From positions 372,001-436,000 of the forward strand of contig NZ_JACXAC010000001.1 of the NCBI RefSeq assembly GCF_014699055.1: DNA of 64,000 nt. The letters run 5' to 3'. The notes beneath the pieces are model-generated. The model saw nothing but the letters and a program-made list of their open reading frames with translations, searched no databases and was not told the origin of the DNA. Both the position numbers and the translations under genes were made by a program. This document shows positions 55,201-61,057 of the stretch, piece after piece. Position 1 is the stretch's first letter. Each line of letters begins with the position of its first letter. The DNA comes from Hymenobacter armeniacus (GTDB lineage Bacteria; Bacteroidota; Bacteroidia; Cytophagales; Hymenobacteraceae).

Positions 55201-56009
55201 AGCGTGTTCAGCAGCTCTTTGCGCAGGTCCTGGTAGCCAGGGTAGGCCAGGTCGCGGGGCGAGCCCACGTTCTGGCGATAAGCGGCGTACACCGTGCCCA
55301 GCACGGGCGGGCTGAGGTGGCGCGAGAGGGGCTCGTGGCCGCCGTACACGCCGTTGGTCACCACGGGGTGGTGGCCCAGCAGCAGCACGTTCTTGTTCTT
55401 GGTGCCGTCGATGAGGTCTTGCAACTGCTCCCGAAATTCCTCCTTGGTCAGCGTCTTGCAATCGGTGTCAGGCGCTTCGGGGCGGTCGAAGGGATGCGTG
55501 AACCAGGGCGTGTTGAGGGCCACCAGGCGCACGAGTGGGGCCACGTCCACCACTTCGGGGCCGGGGCAGCCGTTGGTGGGCACAAAGGCATTTTGGCCGG
55601 GCAGCTGCTTTTCAATGTATTTCTCCAGCCGGCGCACGGCCTTGAGGCCGTCGGGGCCGGAGTTGGCCCAGTCCTTGTCGCCGGGCAGAAAGTAGATTTT
55701 GCCCTGCGGCAGGCCTTTGACGAGGGCAATGAGGGCGTCGGCGCGGGTGCGCTCGGCTTGGGCGAGGGCAGTGTCGCCTTTAGAAACCAGGCCGGTATTG
55801 CCCACGATGTCGCCGAGGTGAACCACCGTGAAAGGCCCGGTTTGCTGCTCCAGCGCGCGGCGCAATTGCTGGAGGCGGGCGGCCGGCAGGTCTTTCTGAG
55901 CGGTGTTTCCCAGCAGGAAAACGGTGTGCGCCGGCGGCGCAGTTTGGGCAGAAGCCGTGCCCGTGGCAAGCCCGAGCGCGGCCAGCGCGGAGAGAAATAG
56001 TTGGCGCAT
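52284..56009 (-). CDS. Calcineurin-like phosphoesterase fused to an outer-membrane barrel
   Basis: The 1241-aa protein has a signal peptide (MRQLFLSALAALGLATGTAS, cleaved after AQ). A metallophosphoesterase domain follows (about 30-350) with the metal motifs HLGDIVGN, LPGDKDW and LLGHHPV. The middle (about 430-880) is a long unassigned linker. The C-terminal 350 residues are a BamA/Omp85-type surface-antigen barrel, with repeated aromatic strands and the terminal LLQFGLGFRID. It may act at the outer membrane on phosphorylated envelope substrates. Related large proteins are known in Bacteroidota; the substrate is unknown. Confidence 0.88.
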   Translation of the reverse strand: MRQLFLSALAALGLATGTASAQTAPPAHTVFLLGNTAQKDLPAARLQQLRRALEQQTGPFTVVHLGDIVGNTGLVSKGDTALAQAERTRADALIALVKGLPQGKIYFLPGDKDWANSGPDGLKAVRRLEKYIEKQLPGQNAFVPTNGCPGPEVVDVAPLVRLVALNTPWFTHPFDRPEAPDTDCKTLTKEEFREQLQDLIDGTKNKNVLLLGHHPVVTNGVYGGHEPLSRHLSPPVLGTVYAAYRQNVGSPRDLAYPGYQDLRKELLNTLQSNPGVVYAAAHDYSLQVTPFQGNYHIVSGSVVESEHVGAKGPSLYSKSEEGYTTLEYFADGTVKTHVFAFGNDDQPAKDAYTATLFRSACAGGAASQAPQNPFITDCPGTAKTVAEAKADAPFQASTTVVPGPEYKPTASRNFFIGKIYRSSWLQPVTVPTLDLGTEKGGLRPTGKGGGRQTTSLKLIAADSSEYVFRSVDKDVTRILPPELRNSVAADVLRDITATANPYSNLPIGYMLDQTDILHARPRLFRLPDNQQLGPYREQYAGLLGTLEDSPKDPKPNLPGFGNSDEVTRSFGLFRKLYKDHDNRVDAPQLARARAFDMLVADFGKHEDNWKWAGYKQANGGVLYRPIPRDRDQSFTLWNGLLTYLANREWAVPSIENFGEDFDDLKSLNWPARHLDRYLLQSLSREQWQEAATYLQGKLTPAVIDQATAKFPAEVQSLSGNDINRKLKLRIQKLPKAIDEYYLLLAKRVDVVGSNKGEVFQVSRQPDGQVRVQMFDRAGDTDNAQGAALFDRTFKPAETEEVCLYGLGGKDVFTVTGDGGRHSILVRVIGGDGKDKIADDSRAAGLRTLTKVYDVPDTELKLGSESDNRTSPRVGVNAYDREQFEYNTYRPSIGLGYNRNDGFTASAGVTFITQGFRKPGFKNQYSILGEVSTGGQRQLTLSTRHRYAIGKIDAGATASYGNYFPFYNFFGLGNNTAFSQDLYDNNFYRARYRGVTLNGFLERVFLQRSVLRVGPTFEYYVTDFAANSYLGVLNQTPGSSDIRPNSSTQRLLGVNAVFDLDLRDRQSFARRGVRLRAQHDTYRQLSGNETTFGLTQGFAEYYGTAKIGIPVTLVVKGGGAKNYGPDADIPFYKFASLGLREGLRGYYRNRFSGDASLYYNTELRLALGQVKNGFLPFYYGVFGFYDQGKVYYQGDSSGGLHTGYGGGVYIAPVVETLAFAISYQISEEVSLLQFGLGFRIDK

Positions 56010-56075
56010 AAAGAATGAGTATGCACCGGAATACGCAAAACGCGGGGCAAAGTATGCGCGCCTGCTGGTGGGCAG

Positions 56076-56630
56076 CTAGTTTTCTGCGGGAGCCAGGCGG
56101 CGCGGCCGGGCCAGGCGCTGCAGCAGCAGAAGCAGCAGGCACGGCAGCCCTACCCAGCGGGCTTCGCTGGCCAGCACCCGCAAGCCTTTCAATCCCAGAA
56201 AAGCCCGGATGCTGATGGGCGAAACCCGAATGGGCCGGAAAGGGAAAAAGTAACGCTCCGGATGCCAGGGGCTGAAAAACGCCACGCCCAGGCCGCCCGT
56301 CGTCAGGGCATCGAGCAGGCCGTGCGAGGCCGTGGCCAGAAACAAAAGCAGTGCCAGCCGCCCCGCCGCGGGCCGGTGGGCTGGCCGTGCCAACTGCCCC
56401 AGCAGCGTGCCCACGGCCGCCACCACGGCCGCCGCCAGCAGCGAATGCGTAAGGCCGCGGTGGCCCCAGAGGCTGTCGTAGGGCACGCCGAGGCGGTAGC
56501 CCACCGAGTCGACATCGGGCAGGGCGGCGCACAGGGCGGCGGCCACCCAGTAGGGCCAGTGGCGGCGGTGGGGAAGCAGGAGCTTGCCGAGGGTGGCCCC
56601 CAGGGCGGCGTGGCCAAAAGCGGATGCCAT
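56076..56630 (-). CDS. YdjM-like metal-dependent hydrolase (membrane)
   Basis: From ATG 56630 the 184-aa protein starts MASAFGHAALGATLG and has four membrane helices. Motifs of the YdjM/DUF457 family are LPDVDSVGYR, LWGHRGLTHSLL and SHGLLDALTTGG. The His and Asp residues suggest a metal site at the membrane. YdjM of E. coli is an inner-membrane protein of unclear role. A TTG just upstream would add one residue. It is leftward, as are the two short genes to its right. Confidence 0.88.
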   Translation of the reverse strand: MASAFGHAALGATLGKLLLPHRRHWPYWVAAALCAALPDVDSVGYRLGVPYDSLWGHRGLTHSLLAAAVVAAVGTLLGQLARPAHRPAAGRLALLLFLATASHGLLDALTTGGLGVAFFSPWHPERYFFPFRPIRVSPISIRAFLGLKGLRVLASEARWVGLPCLLLLLLQRLARPRRLAPAEN

Positions 56631-56690
56631 CAACAGAAAAGAAAATGCGCTTGCCCCGCCCAGGCGGGCAAAGCAGGCGCGTGTGAACCC

Positions 56691-56810
56691 CTACCAGCGG
56701 CGGATGAGGCCAACGTGTTCGAGCAGCCAAAGGACCGCCACGATGGCCCCAATGACGAGGGCCTTTGGCCAGAACTCTCGCCAGAACGGATGCTTAGGCC
56801 ACCGTGTCAT
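56691..56810 (-). CDS. Single-helix membrane micro-protein, 39 aa
   Basis: ATG 56810 starts a 39-aa frame that ends with TAG at 56691. It reads MTRWPKHPFWREFWPKALVI, then GAIVAVLWLLEHVGLIRRW: a Trp- and Lys-rich amphipathic head and one membrane helix with a basic end. The ATG lies inside the last codons of the next gene (overlap 17 bases), which points to translational coupling. Codon choice is G/C-rich like its neighbours. I know no family for it. The gap would otherwise be 163 bases of empty sequence. Confidence 0.6.
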   Translation of the reverse strand: MTRWPKHPFWREFWPKALVIGAIVAVLWLLEHVGLIRRW

Positions 56811-57036
56811 CGGGCTGCCAGGTCAGAACCATGTGGTGCACGGGCAGCACCACGAACTCGCGGTGATGGCGCATGTCTTCGTGGTTGCCGAGGGCCCAGT
56901 CGAAAGCAGCCTGCTCGGTTTCGAAATCGTGCGGGGCGCCGGGCACGGGCTTCAGGGCCATGTGGTGGGTGTGGTTGACGGGGTCGGTTTCGCTGCGAAA
57001 GCCAACGAGGGTGTATTTGGTGACGATTCTGTACAT
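56794..57036 (-). CDS. Small hypothetical protein, 80 aa
   Basis: The product starts MYRIVTKYTLVGFRSETD and has His-rich segments (NHTHHMALKP, NHEDMRHHREF, LPVHHMVLTWQ), with no signal peptide. The many His could bind a metal. No family is recognised. It overlaps the 39-aa membrane gene at its 3' end. The Sir2 gene lies upstream in the same direction after a 54-base gap, so these three may form one transcript. Confidence 0.65.
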   Translation of the reverse strand: MYRIVTKYTLVGFRSETDPVNHTHHMALKPVPGAPHDFETEQAAFDWALGNHEDMRHHREFVVLPVHHMVLTWQPDDTVA

Positions 57037-57089
57037 GGAACGAAGAAAAAAAGAGAGGTATGAGCTTCGGGTGAACGCCGGCCCCGGCT

Positions 57090-57773
57090 TCAGGCGGTGA
57101 GTTCGCGCAGCACCCGGGGCACCCCCGTGCTGGCGGGCTCGGCCACGTAGCGCACGCCGCGGCGGCCGGCTTCGGGCTGGTGCGGGTCGATGACGAAGAC
57201 CGGGCAGCTGGCGGGGGCGTAGTGCAGCAGGCCGGCCGCCGGATACACTTGCAGCGACGTGCCCACCACGAGCAGCACATCGGCCGTGCTCACGATTTCG
57301 GCGGCTTCCTCAATGGCCGGCACCATCTCGCCAAACCACACAATGTGCGGCCGCAGCTGCTGGCCGTCGGGCGCCAGGTCGCCCAGCCGGATGTCGCCGG
57401 GGCAGTCGAACACGGCCGTGTCGTTGGCCACCGAGCGCATTTGGTTCAGCATGCCGTGCAGGTGCAGCACCTGGCCGGAGCCGGCGCGCTCGTGCAGGTC
57501 GTCCACGTTCTGGGTGATGATGCTGACGCGCCAGCCGGGCACTTCCTCAAAGCCGGCCAGCGCCAGGTGGGCGGCGTTGGGCTGCACGGTGCGGGCCTGG
57601 GCGCGGCGCTGGTTGTAGAACTCCAGCACCAGCGCGGGGTTGCGGGCAAAGCCCTCGGGCGAGGCCACGTCCTCGACGCGGTGCTCTTCCCAAAGGCCGT
57701 TGGTGTCGCGGAACGTGCGGATGCCGGACTCGGCCGAGACGCCGGCACCGGTGAGGACCACAAGGTGCTTCAT
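57090..57773 (-). CDS. Sir2-family NAD-dependent deacylase
   Basis: From ATG 57773 the 227-aa protein reads MKHLVVLTGAGVSAESGIRT. The sirtuin motifs are GAGVSAESGIRTFRDTNGLWE, the catalytic TQNVDDLHERAGSGQVLHLHG, and VVGTSLQVYPAAGL for NAD. It removes acyl groups from lysine with NAD. The four Cys that hold the structural zinc in many sirtuins are absent, with just one Cys in FDCPGD. It may be a zinc-free sirtuin or may have another fold brace. A longer frame to 57809 has no support. Confidence 0.92.
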   Translation of the reverse strand: MKHLVVLTGAGVSAESGIRTFRDTNGLWEEHRVEDVASPEGFARNPALVLEFYNQRRAQARTVQPNAAHLALAGFEEVPGWRVSIITQNVDDLHERAGSGQVLHLHGMLNQMRSVANDTAVFDCPGDIRLGDLAPDGQQLRPHIVWFGEMVPAIEEAAEIVSTADVLLVVGTSLQVYPAAGLLHYAPASCPVFVIDPHQPEAGRRGVRYVAEPASTGVPRVLRELTA

Positions 57774-57835
57774 GTTTGGGGTAGGAGGGTCAGGAGGTGA
57801 GGTGCCCAATCGGAACGAAGCGCTAAAATTAACCT

Positions 57836-58252
57836 TTACAGCGTCACTTCGCCATCCTCCTCGCCGTGCCAGAACTTGATGCGCTTGGCCTGCACGCGGA
57901 CGAGCACGATGCCGGGCGTATCAATGCCGTCTTTGAACCAGCGCTGGAGCTCGGGCAGCCAGTGCTGGGCGAGGGTGGTGCGCTGGCGGATGAGGGAGGC
58001 GGTGCCCACCACGGACACGTACAAATAATCGGGGCCAGAGAAGCCGAGGCTGACGTGGGGGTTCTCCGTGATGTCCGAAACCGTGCGCGAGCCTTCGTAG
58101 GTGAAGTAGTAGGAGTTGCCGTCATATTCCACGTCGCCGTTGTTGCTCATGGGGCGGGTGCTGAGTTGGCCGCGGCTGGTGTGGGTGGTAAGCAGGGCGA
58201 TGTCGAGCTTCGCCATTTTGGCGGCGACGGCTTTGAGGGTGGTTTCGGCCAT
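57836..58252 (-). CDS. Pyridoxamine 5'-phosphate oxidase-like flavoprotein
   Basis: The 138-aa protein starts MAETTLKAVAAKMAKLDIAL, followed by TTHTSRGQLSTRPMSNNGD and YYFTYEGSRTVSDITENPHV. This is the split-barrel FMN-binding fold of general-stress-type PNPOx proteins. Such proteins bind FMN or F420 and are seldom the true PLP enzyme; the reaction is unknown. It is leftward, upstream of the Sir2 gene by 62 bases. Confidence 0.9.
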   Translation of the reverse strand: MAETTLKAVAAKMAKLDIALLTTHTSRGQLSTRPMSNNGDVEYDGNSYYFTYEGSRTVSDITENPHVSLGFSGPDYLYVSVVGTASLIRQRTTLAQHWLPELQRWFKDGIDTPGIVLVRVQAKRIKFWHGEEDGEVTL

Positions 58253-58652
58253 GGGGCAGGGCGGGGGAAGAAAGGATGAGAGAGGCGTACGCGGCCCGAT
58301 AAGCAGTAGTTGTTACCACAGCGAAAGTCACTTGTCTGAATCCTAACGACTATAGCGTCGCCACATAAGCACCCACTGCCTCGTGGAAAAGGCGGAAGCT
58401 GTGCGATACTTCCGCCAGCCAGTGCTCAAAGCACTGCATAGGCAGAATAAATACCGTGCGCCCTCACCAATGCGCAACGCCGACAGCTGCGTCGATTGGT
58501 TGGCGGCAGGAGCCAAGCCTGAAACCAAGCGGAGGATTGGGCGGCGTCCGCATCGCAGTCACTCCGATTTTTAGAAGAACGAAAGACGCGCCGCCGCTCC
58601 CGTGACCGGAGCAGCGGCGCGTTTTTCGTAGCGCGGCAACGGATGGAGCTGC
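58253..58652. other. Intergenic region without a gene
   Basis: No convincing coding frame lies in these 400 bases. The plus-strand frame at 58383-58574 starts with GTG, lacks conserved sequence and is treated as chance. The only structure is the hairpin at 58587-58621, described separately. Confidence 0.5.
58587..58626. terminator. GC-rich terminator hairpin
   Basis: CGCGCCGCCGCTCC pairs with GGAGCAGCGGCGCG (one mismatch) around CGTGACC, followed by five T on the plus strand. For leftward transcription of the nitroreductase it is followed by TCTTTCGTT. Confidence 0.65.
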
Positions 58653-59243
58653 TTAAGCCACCACAGGCGCCGGCAGCTCATTCTGAAACGCAAACTCGGC
58701 CACCGGCTTGCGGCTGCGGGCGGCTTTTTCGCGGCTCAGGAAAGGCTCCTCCAGTTGCTCGGCCGCGCCCAGGTAGCCCAGGCCAATGACCACGGCCGGT
58801 TCCAGACCCTCGGGCAGGTGGAAGTCGCGGCGGACCTTTTCGCGGTCGAATCCGCCCATCACGTGGCCGTGCAGGCCCAGGGCGGTGGCCTCCAAAAACA
58901 GGGTGGCGTTGGCGGCGCCCAGGTCGTGCAGGGCGGCGCCGTTGGGCTGGCCGTTGTCGTACTGCGTTTTGGCGAGGGCGATGATGAGCACGGCGGCGTT
59001 TTGGGCCCAGGGCTGGTTGCCGGGCATCAGCGTGTCCAAAATTTTCTGGAAGGCTTCGGTATCGGCCTTGTGGGCGTAGATGTATTGCCAGGGCTGCGCG
59101 TTCATGGCGCTGAAGGCCCAGGAAGCGGCTTCAAAAACCTGATTCAGGGTTTCCTGCGCCACCGGCTGGGCCGCAAAGGAGCGCGGGCTCCAGCGGCTGC
59201 GGATGAGTTCGTGGACGGGGTAAGTAGTAGGAGCGGGTTTCAT
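58653..59243 (-). CDS. Nitroreductase-family flavoprotein
   Basis: The 196-aa protein starts MKPAPTTYPVHELIRSRWSP, has RSFAAQPVAQETLNQVFEAA at the FMN region, and NAQPWQYIYAHKADTEAF, with GLGYLGAAEQL later. Nitroreductase-family enzymes use FMN and NAD(P)H to reduce nitro or quinone compounds. The substrate is unknown. It is downstream of the pirin gene in the same direction, separated by a paired repeat. Confidence 0.92.
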   Translation of the reverse strand: MKPAPTTYPVHELIRSRWSPRSFAAQPVAQETLNQVFEAASWAFSAMNAQPWQYIYAHKADTEAFQKILDTLMPGNQPWAQNAAVLIIALAKTQYDNGQPNGAALHDLGAANATLFLEATALGLHGHVMGGFDREKVRRDFHLPEGLEPAVVIGLGYLGAAEQLEEPFLSREKAARSRKPVAEFAFQNELPAPVVA

Positions 59244-59248
59244 GGTTT

Positions 59249-59410
59249 GGTGGGCGCCTCACCCCCCGGCCCCCTCTCCCCGGGGAGAGGGGGAGCCGAG
59301 GTGGCACGGCTGCCTTGTTTAAGGGATGATTTATATCAAAGAAGATGGTGAAATATTCGGCGGGCCTCCCCCTCTCCCCGAGGATAGGGGGCCGGGGCGA
59401 GGTGCCCACC
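59249..59410. repeat. Paired inverted repeat with CCCCTCTCCCCGGGGAGAGG core
   Basis: Copy 1 (59249-59295) and copy 2 (59366-59410) match as inverted copies with a few differences: both hold a GGTGGGC...CCTC...CCGGCCCCCT arm and a CTCTCCCC/GGGGAGAG hairpin. Copy 1's hairpin is perfect. A 70-base AT-richer spacer separates them. The unit lies between two leftward genes. GC-rich hairpins of this sort are known to be dispersed in Bacteroidota and cyanobacterial genomes. Confidence 0.7.
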
Positions 59411-59417
59411 AGCACAA

Positions 59418-60134
59418 TTAAAACTCCATCGGCACTTCCATCAGCAGCAGTTCGGCGTTGCTGTCGGCGCTGATTTCCAGCTTGTCGGTTTCCCAGATGC
59501 CGAAGCCGTCGCGGCGGTGCAGGGCCTGGCCGTTGATGGTCACATCGCCTTCCAATACGAAGGCGTACACGCCGTTGCCGGCTTTTTTCACGGCGTACTC
59601 GGCCTTAAAGCCTTGGTCCAAATTGCCGAGGTGGAACCAGGCATCTTGGTGGATGTGGGGATTGTCTCCGTCGCCCACCGGCGACACCACCTGCAGCAGC
59701 TGGTTGTGGCGGGCTTCCGGGGCAAACGTCTGCTGGCCGTAGTTGGGCTTGATGCCGCGCTCGTTCGGGAACACCCAGATTTGCAGGAATTTCACTTCCT
59801 GGTTGGCGTTGTGGTTTTTTTCGGAGTGGGCCACGCCGGTGCCGGCGCTCATCACCTGCACGTCGTGCTGGCGGATGACCGTTTTGTTGCCCATCGAGTC
59901 TTGGTGCTCCAAATCGCCGGAGAGCGGAATGGAGATGATTTCCATGTTGTCGTGCGGGTGCTTGCCGAAGCCCATGCCGCCGGCCACGGTGTCGTCGTTC
60001 AGCACGCGCAGGGCGCCGAAGTGCACGCGGCTGGGGTTGTTGTAGCCGGCGAAACTGAAGGTGTGATAAGAATTGAGCCAGCCGTGGTTAGCGTGGCCGC
60101 GGGTATTGGCGAGGTGAAGGACGGTGCGAGCCAT
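59418..60134 (-). CDS. Pirin-family protein
   Basis: The 238-aa cupin starts MARTVLHLANTRGHANHGWL and has the metal site in FGKHPHDNMEIISIPLSGDL with GVAHSEKNHN further on (two His, then His/Glu). The pirin N-terminal and C-terminal cupin barrels are both present. Some bacterial pirins show quercetinase activity; others regulate pyruvate dehydrogenase or stress. A double palindrome lies before the gene. Confidence 0.94.
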   Translation of the reverse strand: MARTVLHLANTRGHANHGWLNSYHTFSFAGYNNPSRVHFGALRVLNDDTVAGGMGFGKHPHDNMEIISIPLSGDLEHQDSMGNKTVIRQHDVQVMSAGTGVAHSEKNHNANQEVKFLQIWVFPNERGIKPNYGQQTFAPEARHNQLLQVVSPVGDGDNPHIHQDAWFHLGNLDQGFKAEYAVKKAGNGVYAFVLEGDVTINGQALHRRDGFGIWETDKLEISADSNAELLLMEVPMEF

Positions 60135-60171
60135 AAGAAGGGGGCAAAGGTCAGGTGTGAATGGTGTGACA

Positions 60172-60200
60172 AATGTACATACATTTAATGTTTATACATT
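60172..60200. promoter_or_regulatory. Double palindromic operator upstream of pirin
   Basis: AATGTA-CA-TACATT (60172-60185) and AATGT-TTAT-ACATT (60187-60200) are two 14-base palindromes with centres 15 bases apart. On the minus strand TACATTTG within the first matches the -7 box TAnnTTTG, so a bound repressor would cover the pirin promoter. The ATG is 38 bases downstream. No regulator gene is adjacent. Confidence 0.6.
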
Positions 60201-60265
60201 GTTTACCTGAAAAAAGTTTACGCTCTCCCCATTAGGTTGGGCGGCCTTGCCCACAGGCCAGCCGG

Positions 60266-60273
60266 TACCTTTG
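60266..60273 (+). promoter_or_regulatory. -7 box of the HAD gene
   Basis: TACCTTTG is a full TAnnTTTG match, 29 bases before the ATG at 60302. Confidence 0.45.
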
Positions 60274-60301
60274 CCGGCCACCATCTTTGGCCTCCGCCCA
60301 C

Positions 60302-60964
60302 ATGATTCGTACGGTAATCTTCGACATGGACGGCGTCATCATCGACACCGAGCCCATTCACCACAACGCCTTTTTCTCCTTGTTTGCCGAGCTGGGCATT
60401 CCGGTTTCCGATGCCGAGTACGCCACGTTCCTGGGCAAATCGACCCGCAACGTGTTTCAGCTGCTCAAGCACAAATACCAGCTGGCGCCCGCTGTGGAAA
60501 CCATGGTCATGCGCAAGCGCGAGCTGTTCAACGCCACCTTCGACCACGACGCCGACCTCGACCTGCTGCCCGGCGTGCGCGCCCTCATCGAAGACCTGCG
60601 GCGGCACGACGTGCAGCTGGTGGTGGCTTCCTCGGCTTCCAAGGCCACCATTGCGCGGGTGTTCGACCGGTTCGGGTTGGCCGATTATTTCACTCACCGC
60701 ATCAGCGGCGAAGATTTCGAACGCTCCAAGCCCGACCCGGCCATCTTTCTGCGCGCCGCCGAGCTGGCCCACACGCCCGTCGGCGAGTGCATCGTCATTG
60801 AAGACTCGGCCAACGGCGTGACGGCGGCCAAGGCGGCCGGCATCTACTGCATCGGCTACGCCAGCGAGCATTCGGCCGGGCAGGACCTGCACCACGCCGA
60901 CCGCATCATCCGGCATTTCGACGAGCTCACGGCCCCCGAAATCGAAGCCATCACGCCGGCTTAA
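60302..60964 (+). CDS. HAD-family phosphatase (beta-phosphoglucomutase-like)
   Basis: From ATG 60302 the 220-aa protein starts MIRTVIFDMDGVIIDTEPIH with the HAD nucleophile FDMDG. Motif II is LVVASSASKATI, and motifs III and IV are KPDPAIFLRAAEL and CIVIEDSANGVTAAKAAG. The cap is the small helical type. It removes a phosphate or moves it between sugar positions; the substrate is unknown. It reads rightward between pirin and the M4 gene. Confidence 0.92.
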   Translation: MIRTVIFDMDGVIIDTEPIHHNAFFSLFAELGIPVSDAEYATFLGKSTRNVFQLLKHKYQLAPAVETMVMRKRELFNATFDHDADLDLLPGVRALIEDLRRHDVQLVVASSASKATIARVFDRFGLADYFTHRISGEDFERSKPDPAIFLRAAELAHTPVGECIVIEDSANGVTAAKAAGIYCIGYASEHSAGQDLHHADRIIRHFDELTAPEIEAITPA

Positions 60965-61003
60965 TTCTGCTCAAACGTCCAAAGGGCCGCTTTCATATGC
61001 AGC

Positions 61004-61039
61004 AAAAAGCCCCGCACCAGAAGTGGTGCGGGGCTTTTT
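61004..61039. terminator. Bidirectional terminator
   Basis: AAAAAGCCCCGCACCA pairs perfectly with TGGTGCGGGGCTTTTT around GAAG. It separates the convergent HAD and M4 genes. Confidence 0.93.
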
Positions 61040-61057
61040 GGCATCAGGCGGTTTCGT

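Noticed and set aside
54270..56000. 576-aa rightward frame opposite the phosphoesterase domain
   Set aside because: Shadow frame; the leftward gene has metal-binding motifs in the right order.
58383..58574. 63-aa rightward frame in the 58.3-kb gap
   Set aside because: GTG start, basic low-complexity sequence, no homology pattern and no -7 box before it.
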